Part shown: one piece after another, positions 21,957 through 33,400 of the stretch
Layout of the letters: the number at the start of each line of letters is the position of its first letter
Numbering within the stretch: position 1 is the stretch's first letter
Source: Echiichthys vipera
Lineage: Eukaryota > Chordata > Actinopteri > Perciformes > Trachinidae
Assembly (NCBI GenBank): GCA_963691815.1
Contig: OY829661.1
Span: 4,395,001 to 4,459,000, forward strand
Direction of reading: 5' to 3'
Length of the DNA stretch: 64,000 bases
Program-made: the position numbers and the translations under genes
The notes under the pieces: model-generated
What the model was told of the DNA's origin: nothing
The model's database searches: none
What the model saw: the letters and a program-made list of their open reading frames with translations, nothing else

Positions 21957-22473
21957 TACGTTACTAGCGACCTCTTTGGCAAGAACTTAGGCGAGCCTGT
22001 TCTTTCAGAGCCTCCATTTTGTCATGTTCACGGTCACTGTGTGTGTTGACTTTTTTTTTTTTTTTTGCTCTTTTGTAAACATTGATACACATTCACCTCT
22101 CTACTTTGGGTTCGTCCCCTATATCTTTCCCTCTTAAATCCACACACACACGTTCCTGTTACCCTCACATGCCCTTGCTACATGCCTGGCTCAGAAGTTG
22201 GAAGTTCCCGATTTCCGATTACAAGTGAATGCATCATAACCGTTGGTGACGATCTCTACTGGCAAACCAACAGCTGTCAGCAGTGACACTAACATGGCGG
22301 CTTATTTACATTTAGAGAGGGAATGTCTCTACAGAGAGATATAAGAATACTCAGCAAAAAGGCAACAAGTGTTTTCATTAGTGGGTCATATGATCAGTCA
22401 CCATTGCTTTACCTCACTCTGTGATAGAGAGGAACTTAACAGACAATTAAAAAGATGAAATTATTTAAACATC
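21957..22473. repeat. Insertion of unknown type inside Tc1 element A
   Basis: Similarity to the terminal region of the Tc1 group stops at about 21956 and resumes near 22474 (CTGTCCATTAAGGAATCAC). The intervening roughly 0.5 kb includes a T-run at 22052-22067 and the dispersed repeat at 22355-22450, which also occurs inverted at 2748-2853. Boundaries are approximate. Confidence 0.6.
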
Positions 22474-22919
22474 AGGGATACAATCTGTCCATTAAGGAAT
22501 CACAAGTGATTGTTAATCAGTTCCACCTGCTTTGGTGACACTGAAAGAGACAACAGGTGCAATGGAGATACAAAAGAAGACAACCTTCCAAAGGGGAATG
22601 GTTTTAATGTGGTGGCAACAGACACTTACTCTTTCCTTATCCTTCCTGACTGATTCCGCTCTAGTTTTGTGTTCTGTGGTGTCCTTGTCACTTCTGGTAG
22701 CATGAGGTGGTCTCTGCAGCCTGATCAGGTTTCACAGCTCCTCCAGGATGGCAAATCTACAACCCCTGGCAACAATTATGGAATCACCAGTCTTGGAGGA
22801 TGTACATTCCGTTGTTTAAATGTTGAAGAAAAAGCAGACCACAGACATGACACAAAACTAAAGTCATTTCAATTGGCAACTTTCTGGCTTTAAGAAACAC
22901 TAAAAGTAATTAAGAAAAA

Positions 22920-23977
22920 TGAAAGCTGCAAGCAGCATTGAACGAGCCCTCGCAACCCGTGCACGTCGGCTGGGCCAGCAAGACGCTGGCAGGAAAGTAA
23001 AAACACACTAAAACGCAAATGCTTTAAATTTTGGCGTTGTGAAGGTCTCGTGATTCTGCTGACCACATTTGAGATTGATCTGTTGAATTCCCTAGAAGTT
23101 ATAAAAAACCACATGCCTAAAATGGCGGGGAGTCACGTGAGTTATGACATCATTGTTCGAGGTGTTGACTATTTAGCATCACATTGGTGGGAGGATTATA
23201 CCAAGAAAATGAAAATAATCCGATAATCTCTCTAGGAGGAGTTTGAAAAAGTTTGCATAAAATACATGAAACCGCACAAAATTTAAGATGGCCGACTTCT
23301 TGTTGGGCAGAGCTAATGAAAGCTAATGGGAAATATGTCTGAAATGATTAAAGCAATGGGGGTACCAAATTTTGTAACTATCAGAGCTACTTCGTTTCAA
23401 CTATGGCCTTCCAGGTGGTAGGGGGCACCATGGAGCCAGCTAAACACATGGACCAAATCATTGTGTATTTTCACAATGTTTAAGGGTTCTCATGTGTCTG
23501 CCAAGTTTTGTGCGCTTTCAAGTAGCGCTATAAATGTGTTCAAGTGCTCAAAGTAATTTGGAGCGCTATGAACCGGACGTGCCACACCCAAGTCTAATTA
23601 TAACATCAAATCAAGAACATAATTGGTTTGAACATGTGTCCACAGTTTTGTTGTTTTTGTGCATCCTAAAGTCCTCAAACATATGTTCGTAAAATGAAAA
23701 TTGAGGCACAAAAAATCCAAAATGCCCGACTACCTCTCAGATAAAAGAAATTCCAAGACTCGCCATGTGCTCTTTAAGATGAGAGCAATGTACCCACCAA
23801 ATTCGTGAACACGTTTGGGGGCGCTATGGAGCCCGCTGGCCACGCCCGACCCCAATGGCTTTTGAATTCAATTTTCGCCACTTCTGACCTGTGTGCCAAT
23901 TTCTGTTAGCCTATGTGCCTAAAAAATGCAATGGCACAGCACCGTTTCGGCCCCTGGCACCTTCGTGCTCGGGCCCT
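22920..23977. mobile_element. Non-autonomous element C inserted in the left TIR of element B
   Basis: It starts GAAAGCTGCAAGCAGCATTG and ends GCACCTTCGTGCTCGGGCCC TAA (split for reading), with weakly complementary ends. The intact right TIR of element B gives the empty site, so the breakpoints fall in an A-run at 22915-22920 / 23978-23982. No transposase frame. The family is a common fish repeat that I cannot name with confidence. Confidence 0.8.
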
Positions 23978-24189
23978 AAAAATTGTGGTAGTCAGTAACA
24001 GTTACTTTTTTAGACCAGGCAGAGGGAAAAGTGATGGAATCACTTAATTCAGAGGAAAAAATAATGGAATCATCCTTTCTTTCCCAAAACTAGCACCTGC
24101 ATCAGATTGGATCTGCTCGTTAGTCTGCAGTTAAAAAGTAGTGAACACACCTTGGAGAGCTGTTGCACCAAGTGGATTGACATGAATCA

Positions 24190-25130
24190 TGGCTCCAACA
24201 CGAGAGATGTCAATTTAAACAAAGGATAGTATTATCAAACTCCTTAAAGAGGGTAAATCATCATGCAATGTTGCATAAGATGTTGGTTGTTCAGTCAGCT
24301 GTGTCTAAAATCTGGACCAAGTACAAACAACCTGAAAAGGTTTTTAAAGGCAAGCATACTGGTAGACCAAGGAAGACATCAAAGTGTCAAAACAGAAAAT
24401 GCACAGCAAAACTAATGGGAGGAAACGTGAGTCAGCGTTTGTGACCAAACTGTAGGAAATCATAAAGGAAATGGGATTTACATACAGAAAATCTTAACGA
24501 AAGCCATCATTAACACCTAAACAGATAGAAAACGAGGTTACGACGAGCTAAGGAAAAGCAATCGTGGACTGTAGATGACTGGATGAAAGTCATATTCAGT
24601 GATGAATCGCGAATCTGCATTGGGTGATGATGCTGAAACTTTTGTTTGGTGCCGTTCCAATGAGATTTATGAAGATGATTGCCTGAAGAAAACATGCACA
24701 TTTCCGCAGTCATTGATGATATGGCGCTGCATGTCAGGTTAAGGCACTGGGGAGATGGCTGTCATTACATCTTCAATAAATGCACAAGTTTACATTGACA
24801 TTTTGGACACTTTTCTTATCCCATCAATTGAAAGGATGTTTGGGGATGATGAAATCATTTTTCAAGATAATAATGCATCTTGCTACAAAGAAAAAACTGT
24901 GAAAATATTCCTTGAAGAAAGACAGATACGGCCAATGTCATGGCCTGCAAATGGTCCTGATCTCAATCCAATTGAAAATCTGTGGTGGAAGTTGAAGAAA
25001 ATGGTCCATCAAAGATAATCTGGCAACTGCAATCAGAGAAAGTTGGAGCGAGATTGATGAAGAGTACTGTTTGTCACTCAAATAGTCAATGCCTCAGAGA
25101 CTGCAAGCTGTTATAAAAGCCAGAGGTGGT
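24190..25130 (+). pseudogene. Degraded Tc1 transposase of element B
   Basis: Broken frames show the N-terminal HTH region from about 24200, KPSLTPKQIEN near 24502, a WTVDDWMKV-like block then SDES near 24570-24610, the second-Asp block FQDNNASCYKEKT near 24860-24900, and MSWPANGPDLNPIENLWWKL near 24936-24995 (third catalytic acid: the E of NPIEN). An 87-residue frame remains open at 24755-25018. Multiple stops and frameshifts make it inactive. Confidence 0.88.
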
Positions 25131-25408
25131 TAAAAAAAGTACTAGTGGTGTGTTGAAGTGTTCTTTTGTTTGTTTGTTTTTCATGTTTCCATAGTTTTTT
25201 CCTCTGCTTGGTCTAAAAAAAAGTAACTGTTACTGACTACCACAATTTTTTTCTTGATTTCTTTTAGTGTTTCTTAAAGCCATAAAAGTTTCTATTTGAA
25301 ATGACTTTAGTTTTGTGTCATGTCTGTGATCTGCTTTTTTTTCCTACAAAATTAAACAACTGAATGAACATCCTCCAAGACTGGTGATCATTGTCGCCAG
25401 GGGTTGTA

Positions 25409-25930
25409 TATGTGTGGTCACAGGGAGGTTTGTCTTCCTGCACAGTCTCAATAGCCAGAGGGGATACCAGGAGACCGGCTGTTACAAGGGGACAGCTGGA
25501 CAGGGAAGGGAATCAACCCAGCAGCAGGATCGCTATTTGCCATCAGGAGCCAGAGCCCTTTACAGACCTTGAGCAGGCTTCTGGTGTGCATGTTTCTGAC
25601 CAAACTGTCAAAAACAGACTCCATAAGGGTGGCATAAGGGCCCCACATGCTCTCATGGGACCTGTTCTCACAACGTGCAGCTCCACTGGCCTTCAGAGAG
25701 AACAACAAGTTTGGCAGGTCTGTCAGTGATGGTTTGGGAAGGCATACCATTCAAGGGTCACAAAGAACTCCATGTCAGAGCCAACAGTACTCTTGTGCAG
25801 TGAGCCCTCGGTTTCTCCTGGTGCAGGACGATGCCCGACCTCATGTTGCCTCCCCTGACTTAAATACAATTCAGCACCTATGGGACATTTTATATCGGTG
25901 CATCGGACTCCACCGAGCATTTTCCATGTG
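25409..25930 (+). pseudogene. Degraded Tc1 transposase of element A
   Basis: Frames read QASGVHVSDQTVKNRLHKGG (about 25570-25630), a transposase HTH block, then PHALMGPVLT, FLLVQDDARPHVA (about 25815-25852; second catalytic Asp) and SPDLNTIQHLWDILYRCI (about 25853-25905). The stretch between ARPHVA and SPDLN is deleted, and the central catalytic part is shortened. Confidence 0.85.
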
Positions 25931-26092
25931 ATTTTGAATCCAGCCCTCAGTGGGTTGATGATTTTGGTTTCCAGTAACCGTTGTTACATCGTTCTGTTCT
26001 CAACAAATGGTATAATGTGCGTCAGTAAAGATTTTCAACTTGAATAATTTGTATATCAAGAGGTGATGTTTAAGTGTTCCCTTCATTTTTAG

Positions 26093-27589
26093 CAGTTGCT
26101 TCTGAGGTGGCTTCAGAAAGAAAAGTGATGTAATGATACTACATCAAAAAGGCCTCAGAGGCTTAACATGAAGATGTCTGGCTTCATGTTCTTCCAAACC
26201 CTATTTGCATGGTGTCATGGTCATTAAAGGGTTGAACAAATATTGCACTGTCATCTTTGCATGTGAAGAGCATCCTGAAGCACTGACAGCACTGGATGGT
26301 GTGACTGTCTAGGATGAATCATAAGACGACTGTGTGAAACATATCACCATTACAGATGGTCCAGCATCATGGAATATAGTCAACTTTCAGTCTTTTTAAT
26401 ATATTTTCATTTTTACAGACGTGTGCAATAGAAAGGAAATAACTACAATGATGTCTGGTATTATGTTTTATTGACAAAAATATCCAGTTTAGCTTTGATT
26501 CTCTTAGTATTTCTTGATTTTGAACCTTTTGTGTGTTGATACAGTATAACTGGATACAACTGTGAAGACTCATGCTTTCAGTTTTTTTCTTTTGCAATAT
26601 TTATTATTTGTCATTTGGGCATGGTCTGATGTGCACCTTAAGAATATCATAGTGTTAATTCCCCTCAAAATGAAAAAGAACACAAACTTAATTCAATTCT
26701 GTACTGAGCAGTACGATTTCTTTTCTCGTGTATGAAAGTCTGAATACGAAAAATGAAATTGTGATCATTCTCTTTCGTTGCTTTTTTTACTTTGACGCAA
26801 TAGATGATTTTGCCTTAGTTATTTGTAAGGAAATGAGCTGTAACCATTCGCCTGAGCTAAGCTGTTAGTCTCACATCCTTTTCCTGTGGTGTTTCCTCAC
26901 ACACATCCACTGATGAGGTAGAAAATTCAGTATCAAGACTTATTCACTGTGTATCATTCCCAAACAAGGGAGGTGACTCATACAAGAAAGATCATTTAGT
27001 CCAGCAGCTGCAGGGCATGAGCCTTTTAATGCATTGAATATCCGGGTATGACTAAGCAACCTCTGTGAAATCTATTTATGTTTGAAAATACATGTAAACT
27101 CATGAAGAGTATATACTTCATCAGTGGTGCAGGTAATTATTTCTGAATAAATAAAATGCATTACATATGGTCTCTGTCAATTATTTAATATACAAAGCTG
27201 CATTTATCAGTATTTTTATATTAAACAATTACCAGTGTTGAGGGTGGGGGGCAGGGGATGTTTGGGACAACGCTCATCACTGTGTCAGGGCTATCATTAA
27301 TCATAAATAAAAATGAATTGATTCAAATAAATTATGAAAGTACATAAGGGCTTATAAGTTTATGATGGAAGTGTTAGTTGCCCATCCTCATGATCTATTT
27401 GTCTTATGTTGCAGCAATTTTTGGGTGAACAATTGAGAGTTAAAATAGTTTTTAAAAAACTCCTGCAAAATACCACGTTAAGACCAGCAGGCAAAAAAAG
27501 ACACGCTGGGATTTGGCATCAAAAACTTTTGACATTTGGAGACTTCTGCAAGAATTGCATTTTCCCTTGATTGGATAGCGAGCACTTAG
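26093..27589. other. Intergenic, no gene recognised
   Basis: AT-rich sequence without a recognisable protein frame. Unassigned. Confidence 0.55.
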
Positions 27590-27762
27590 TGTCAGAGTTA
27601 AATGGTACCACGAACCTCACTTAAGAGTTAAATGGTCAAGGCAGGTTTTCCACTTTAGTTCCAATGCATGTTGCCACAAAAAGGGCGTGTATCGCATCAT
27701 TTTACTCACTCTTACAAAAAGGATAGATCAAGGGACGCATATTTCCCTGAAGAGGAGCAGAT

Positions 27763-27791
27763 CATTATAATAATAATAATAATAATAATAA
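27763..27791 (+). repeat. (AAT)n microsatellite
   Basis: Eight or so AAT/ATA units inside the Harbinger fossil. The homologous position in the second copy lacks the expansion. Confidence 0.85.
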
Positions 27792-28029
27792 GAGTATAGT
27801 ACCAGCAAGGGACAACACAGTTGCAAATAATAAGATTGGGAGATGTGCTGGCAAAAAAGTATCCGATCGTGTAAATTTGTGTAAAGTGTAAAGAGTCTGC
27901 ATATTGTCTAAAAATAACTATGCCAAATGCAGAATTGTTTGCCATTAATTATAGAGTGATGATTTAAAAATGCAAAAGGCTGTGCATCATCTTGTCTTTT
28001 ACCCCTATCTAGATGTGCTGACCATTATG

Positions 28030-28860
28030 CAGCACCATTACAAAGTTTTAGTAGGCCTCCAGCATTCAATTTCACTTCCCACATGATCTAGCCCAGGTAA
28101 TAATCTACCTACACTTTGATGCTATGTGTGACTTTCTATTCACAAAGTCCGCCTCATGGTTTAAAGGTGCATTGATGAGGACGTGTAGTGAATGGGACCT
28201 ATGAGTTTGGGGAATCCTATAAATGGATTATAGAAATGTAGAATGTTACAAATGCAAAGGTGTAATAGACCTTAACACCATAACTTTTAGTGAATAAGTT
28301 TTCCATGTGGCATAATAATTGGATTTTTTAAAAACTAGACATTAATGCACCTTGCATGGGAGAGGAACCCCGCATGCACGCGCTGCCTCCACTCTACCAC
28401 TGTCCACAGGGGTGGAGGTTTTCTTTCACCTGAAACAATTTTAAATCCTTCCATGACAGTTTGAGTGGGTGAAAAGCTCAGAATCTCCACAAACATATTA
28501 AGCAATGGATTGAGAGTAGCTAGGACGTGGATAGCACAGCACACCTTATTATTGCTCAGATTTTCAGCATCACCAACGTAATTATGTACCCGTGGCAAAG
28601 AATCACAGTGAAACATAATTACTGCTCAACACTAAGAGCATGACTTCTTTGTGTAACATTTCCAACATAAGGTCCAAAAAGGACGATCAAATAGTGAATA
28701 CCCTCTGATGAGAACCTCTGTCTCTCATAAAGGATATTCTCGGGCAATGCCAAGGGACCGGATCTGTCCCAAAAGACCCTCTGTCTCCGGTGAGACCCTG
28801 CACGATACGTGCTCCAAGGTCCACGGAAATTCCCACAAATGGTGACACCATTGTCAAAGG
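28030..28860 (-). pseudogene. HARBI1-like transposase remnant
   Basis: In minus-strand order: an RRQRVF-like block with FPRTDPL-type sequence at about 28790-28740 (clearer in copy 2 as RVFWDRSGPLALPENILYER), YVGDAENLSNNKVCCAIH at about 28585-28530, LNPLLNMFV near 28510-28485, PTQTVMEGF near 28470-28445, and NAPLNHEADFVNRKS at about 28180-28135 (the region of a catalytic Asp in intact members). Frameshifts and deletions interrupt it throughout. Confidence 0.85.
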
Positions 28861-28985
28861 AGGGGCTCTGCAGCTGGGCTCAGCTTTAAGTAGACTATCT
28901 AACCTGAAAGTTTAGGTCTCAGCTCTAAGTCTGAGCTGAAAACCTCCTCAGACCAGGTTTGGTTGGCAGCATAAATCCCCATGGT

Positions 28986-29291
28986 GATACAGCGACACTA
29001 AAAGACCTCGGGATCTTGTTCACGAGTGAGGGGACGATGGAGCGTGAGTTTGGCCAGAGAATCGGAGCAGCGGGGGCGGTTTTGCAGTCACTCTACCGCA
29101 CCGTTGTGACGAAAAGAGAGCTGAGCCGAAAGGCAAAGCTCTCGATCTACCGGTCAATCTTCGTTCCTACCCTCACCTATGGTCATAAAAGCTGGGTCAT
29201 GACCGAAAGAACGAGGTCGCGGGTACAAGCGGCCGAAATGGGTTTTCTCAGGAGGGACCCCGGATAAGCGGATGAAGATGAGATGAGATGA
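28986..29291 (+). mobile_element. RTE-type (Rex3-like) LINE 3' end
   Basis: One frame reads LKDLGILFTSEGTMEREFGQ, RIGAAGAVLQSLYRTVVTKR, ELSRKAKLSIYRSIFVPTLT and YGHKSWVMTERTRSRVQAAE: the C-terminal RT part of Rex3/RTE elements. It ends GGATAAGCGGATGAAGATGA followed by a GATGA repeat tail. 5'-truncated, with an internal deletion before the tail. Confidence 0.9.
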
Positions 29292-30298
29292 GTTTTGCAA
29301 TGCTACAAGCCTTAGCAGAAGGCTAGATCCATGTTGTCAGGCAGCCCAAACAAATCAACTACCGAATGAACTGGAGTTCAGTACAAGAAAGAAAGTATTG
29401 AACTGAACTCCAGTCAAATCCTTTTACATTCTCTTTGTATGTGTCTGTGTTTGGGTCCACCAATTACTGATTGTGACACAGACATTTTTCTCAGGAGTGG
29501 GTAGAGACCACCCCTGAAATCCTGACGCACCTGCGGCTGCCTCTGGAGACTCACTGTTTGATTAACTATGTCCGAAAATCCCATCTCCTTGGTCAAATCG
29601 TTCTGTCTATTATGGGCGGGCTTTGCCGATGATGACAGTGATGCGCCATCAAAGTCAGCTAGATACGTCACCTTGTTCATTGCTCTGATTGGTCATAGTC
29701 AACTGTAGTACTATGCAATTGCGTGCAGTGAAATAATGAAATGCATGCGTTGTTGCCGCCCCTTGAGATGGGCTGGAAAGGTAATTTGCCATGCCCTACG
29801 TCTGAATAGATGCAGGTCTGGATTTCCAACTGACATCGGTAACTGGAAGTGACCTATCCATCCTGAAGTCTTTGAGGTTTGTGAAGTATTGTTAAATGAT
29901 TTTCTGTTTAATTTTTTAGCAAATCACCAGAGAATTATTTTTGTCATGCTTATCTCTATTCCTGGCATGTAATGATGAGGCATGAGGGGTCAAGCTTATC
30001 CAGATGTTTTGAACACTGTACATTTGGATCAAAGAAATTCTTAGTCAACAAAGAATCACACAAAAACACCTTTAAATCTTGTGCTCACCAGAGATGTGCT
30101 CAAAAGTTTCTTGAAAATAAGTCATTCAGCATGAAAAACATTAGAATAAAGAGAAGAATTGAAGAATGAACTATTGACATCTGAGATGTCTATGACTAAG
30201 ACCAAAACAGATGATTAGTTGACTAAGAGGGAGAACCCTTCTCTGGTCTGTGCTCCTCCTCCCTCCCATTTACAGGACAGATGAGGTCATTCCAGACT
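29292..30298. other. Intergenic upstream of the TNF ligand gene
   Basis: No gene. It contains a short inverted repeat at about 29369-29414 (GGAGTTCAGT ... ACTGAACTCC) and otherwise unassigned sequence. Distal regulatory sequence of the TNF ligand gene may lie here but cannot be recognised. Confidence 0.5.
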
Positions 30299-30338
30299 GA
30301 TTGGCTGCAGCCCCACTGCTCAGCTGCTGATATAAAAC
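30299..30338 (+). promoter_or_regulatory. Core promoter of the TNF ligand gene
   Basis: TATAAAAC at 30331-30338 lies about 70 bp before the chosen start codon, and an inverted CCAAT box (ATTGG, about 30300-30304) about 30 bp before that. Transcription would be expected to start near 30360, giving a short 5' UTR. This supports the ATG at 30407 over the earlier in-frame ATG at 30281. Confidence 0.65.
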
Positions 30339-30406
30339 TCTGCATGTATCACTGGTATACACGTTTTTTTGAGAACCAGCCAGTCAACAAACACATGCTT
30401 GCTGCC

Positions 30407-33400
30407 ATGGGACAGAAACTGATTGAGCACACTCTGCCAGCTCAAGCTGCCCGTGGAGATGCGATGGCAGACATGGGCTCGGAGGAGTCTGTACTCATCC
30501 TCATCCAACACTGCCAGGAGATGAAGCAACAGGAGACGCGCCTCAGACTCATCACTCTGCTCCTGCTGCTCAGCTGTACGGCACTGTTCATTTTTACCTG
30601 TGCTGATGTAAGGCAGCGGGAAAACTCTGGATCCAGTGCACAAGGGGTACGTCACAGAAACTTTTTATTGATGGGCTAAGGTTTCCTTGTCTACCTAAAG
30701 AGCTTTGGCTGTGATTTCACATTGATGATGTGAGCATGTAAAGCTCATTGTGAAAGGGAAGGTTTTCGTTTCCACTGTGTACTCATGGGGGAATTGTTGG
30801 GTCTCTGTAAATCATAAATGAGTCATAGAGTGTGGTCTTTACCTACTCTGTAAAATGTTGTTATGATTTGGCACTGTAACTAAAATTGAATTGAATTGAA
30901 TTGTTAGCTTATGTAATGTATATAGTAGGTATATTTCCCCCTTACCTGGGTTAAGTGGGTCACCGGTTCACTAAACCCCTTAAGTGAGGGTGGAGGAGGA
31001 GTAGAGCGGTTTTCGACATTTTGTTGATCTAACTTCTAATGCTAAATACAGTGGTTAGACATGGGCTGTAACAGATTAAGATATATGAACTTGACGACTC
31101 GTACCATTTGATTTTTAAGGGATGACAACGTTTCTATGAAAATGTATAGATTTACATTCAGCCAGGGGGGTGTGTCCACATTTTTAGTATGGATACTTTA
31201 ATTTACTTCATCCCAACATCAATGTTATAGACAACATATCTCAGTGGACACAGAGGAAATATGAATGATAGCGGACCAAATCTGTTTACTCAATGGTTGT
31301 GATGAAACTATTTTCTCTCATGCAACCTGTTGCTTCCACATCTCAGCTACTGTGCTTCCGGTATCAACGTAACAAGATAACAACATCACATTTTAGAATT
31401 TCAACAAGTCTCATCAAGCTGTCATATGACCCATAAAATGCCCACAATTTCCGTTATCCAACCTAAATGTGCCATGTCATGCTGAAACTGAAAATGTGTG
31501 CTTCCTTATGCCTAGAGCACAGCCTACTCCAAGCAAGAGAGCGTTTGCCCTGCAGGTATGTCGTGCCATTCACTTCATGTTTAATGAAAGGTCTATAGAA
31601 GTGGGAGATTTACATTTACAAGTTTAAGTTTACAAGTTGAAGCATGCTTTAGTTCGCTCCACTCCAAACAAAAGAAAGATACTCTAACTTTGTGTCCGAT
31701 TTCGCAATTTGTCACGTTTGTGTTGCGTAATGCAGATCAGGATTTCCCTGAAATATTATGAGCAAGCAAGCAAGCATTGTTTTGAACCTCTCTCTCCTCT
31801 TTTTCTCAAGCGACAGATAATCCTCAAACAAACTTCCAAAGACTGCACATCGATCTCAGTAAGGGTTTGTCTTGAGATTTCACTACTTTTTGCATTTTGT
31901 TTTGTCTGACAGAAACTGAAACACATTGAATGTTATGTAACTATTGTGTTTTTTGTTTACATATTATTATAATTTCATGTGTTTTTATTCATTTGAGATC
32001 AATTCCATTATATGGACATAAATACTCATCCAAAGATGAACAAACATTAAGTGAAGCCTGAAGTGTGTAGTCTAAATGAGCAAATCCCTTAAGGGAGGCA
32101 CTACAGGTGAATACGGTCAAATAGGTAACTAACAGTTTTTTACCATAAAACTTCCCCAGTTTATTTCTTATATTGACAGAAATATCTCTTGTACTACGAT
32201 TCTTCCAAAATTAAATATGCAAATTAAGTATTATCTTATGTGATCATTTGCATTCATGTCCAGAACAGAAACGTGAACATTGGATGGGAATGAAGGTGGA
32301 ATGTTTGGTGTGTATGTAAGTGCTGCTGGAGTGGAGATTTCTGAGTGAGAAAAAAAATATTCTGAGAGAAAACAAACTTTAAAAATATTGTATGATAGTT
32401 TTCTGAAATGTTATGTTTAAATATGCAAATGAGGCATTATCTAATGCTAACTTTCCACTAGGGTGGTGCAGTGGTTTGGTGGTTAGCACTGTTGCCTCAC
32501 AGCAAGAGGGTTCCTGGTTCGAACCGGGGCTTCTGTGTGGAGTCTGCATGTTCTCCTTGTGTCTACGTGGGTTTTTTCCTGGTTCTTCCTCCCACAGTCC
32601 AAAGACATGCAGGTGTTAGGTTCATTGATGACTCTAAATTGCCCGTAGGTGTGAATGTGAGTGTGAATGGTTGTCTGTCTCTGTTTGTCTCTATGTGCCC
32701 TGTGATAGACTGGCGTCCTGTCCAGGGTGTACCCCAGCCCTCAGCCAAGACCCCGATAGGGACAAGCGGTTGAAGAGGAAAGGATGAATAACTACCACTA
32801 GTCAAAGAACACATGCTATGACCAGCTATAACTCAAAATTGACCAGTGCATTAACAAATTATGTTTTTAATTCTGCCCTTAAAAACTCACTTTCAAAGAT
32901 CTCATATGTTGCAAAGCCAACTATGTCATGCTGCTGTGAACTGGCTTCAGTTTAAAAGTCTTAATCCAACCCCATTAAAAAAAGCTGTGTTTATAATGAA
33001 ATGCTGCAGCACACTTGTTGGAGTGCACATGAAGCACAGATGATTCTGGTGTCATACCGTCGCAGGCAAAGTGTCTGTGTTTCATCAGCACTTCCAATTT
33101 GACTCTTAAAAAGCTATTAGGACCTAGTTTTTATCTTTTATAATCTGACAAAAAAGACAACAACAAGAGGGATTTATGTGTTTGAATGAAACATCTGACT
33201 CACTGTGTGTTTCTCATCCTACAGGGTCTGTGTCTACATACAACACGACTGATGGACTATACCTGACATGGGATGCCATGCACGGTGATGATTACAACTC
33301 AGACAAACATGCCATTGTGATTCCTGAGGATGGCTTCTATTTTGTCTATGTGAGGGTGGCTTTAAGCTGCAACAGTGAGGCTGGAACTACCAACTTCAAC

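Larger units (their letters stand above)
22760..25406 (+). mobile_element. Tc1-like element B with about 207-bp inverted repeats
   Basis: The ends are CAACCCCTGGCAACAATTAT (22760) and, in reverse from 25406, CAACCCCTGGCGACAATGAT. TA dinucleotides flank both (22758-22759 and 25407-25408). The right TIR runs about 25199-25406. The left TIR matches it but is split at 22920 by element C and resumes at 23978 (AATTGTGGTAGTCAGTAACA). A degraded + strand transposase lies between. Confidence 0.92.
21890..26092 (+). mobile_element. Tc1-like element A, outer element of a nested stack
   Basis: The left end has AAAAATGAAGGGAACACTAA (21893-21912). The right end, read in reverse, has AAAAATGAAGGGAACACTTA (about 26091-26072). 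Interior blocks typical of this Tc1 group are split by two insertions: about 21957-22473, and element B at 22760-25406. The block ending CTCCTCCAGGATGG (22740-22753) continues after element B at 25409, where GCACAGTCTCAATAGCC and the transposase fragment follow. Confidence 0.87.
27590..28985 (-). mobile_element. PIF-Harbinger element fossil, copy 1
   Basis: This shares long stretches in the same orientation with 36195-37740 (GAATACCCTCTGATGAGAAC, AATGCCAAGGGACCGGATCT, GGAGGGGCTCTGCAG). The minus strand encodes broken Harbinger transposase. The left terminus is not recognisable, and the right side is replaced at about 28986 by a LINE 3' end. Confidence 0.87.

Noticed and set aside
22890..23114. 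74-codon minus-strand frame
   Set aside because: Lies across the junction of Tc1 element B and element C, so it cannot be an ancestral ORF.
30281..30406. Upstream extension of the TNF ligand ORF to ATG 30281
   Set aside because: The TATA box at 30331-30338 lies within this extension, and the ATG at 30407 has a much better Kozak context.
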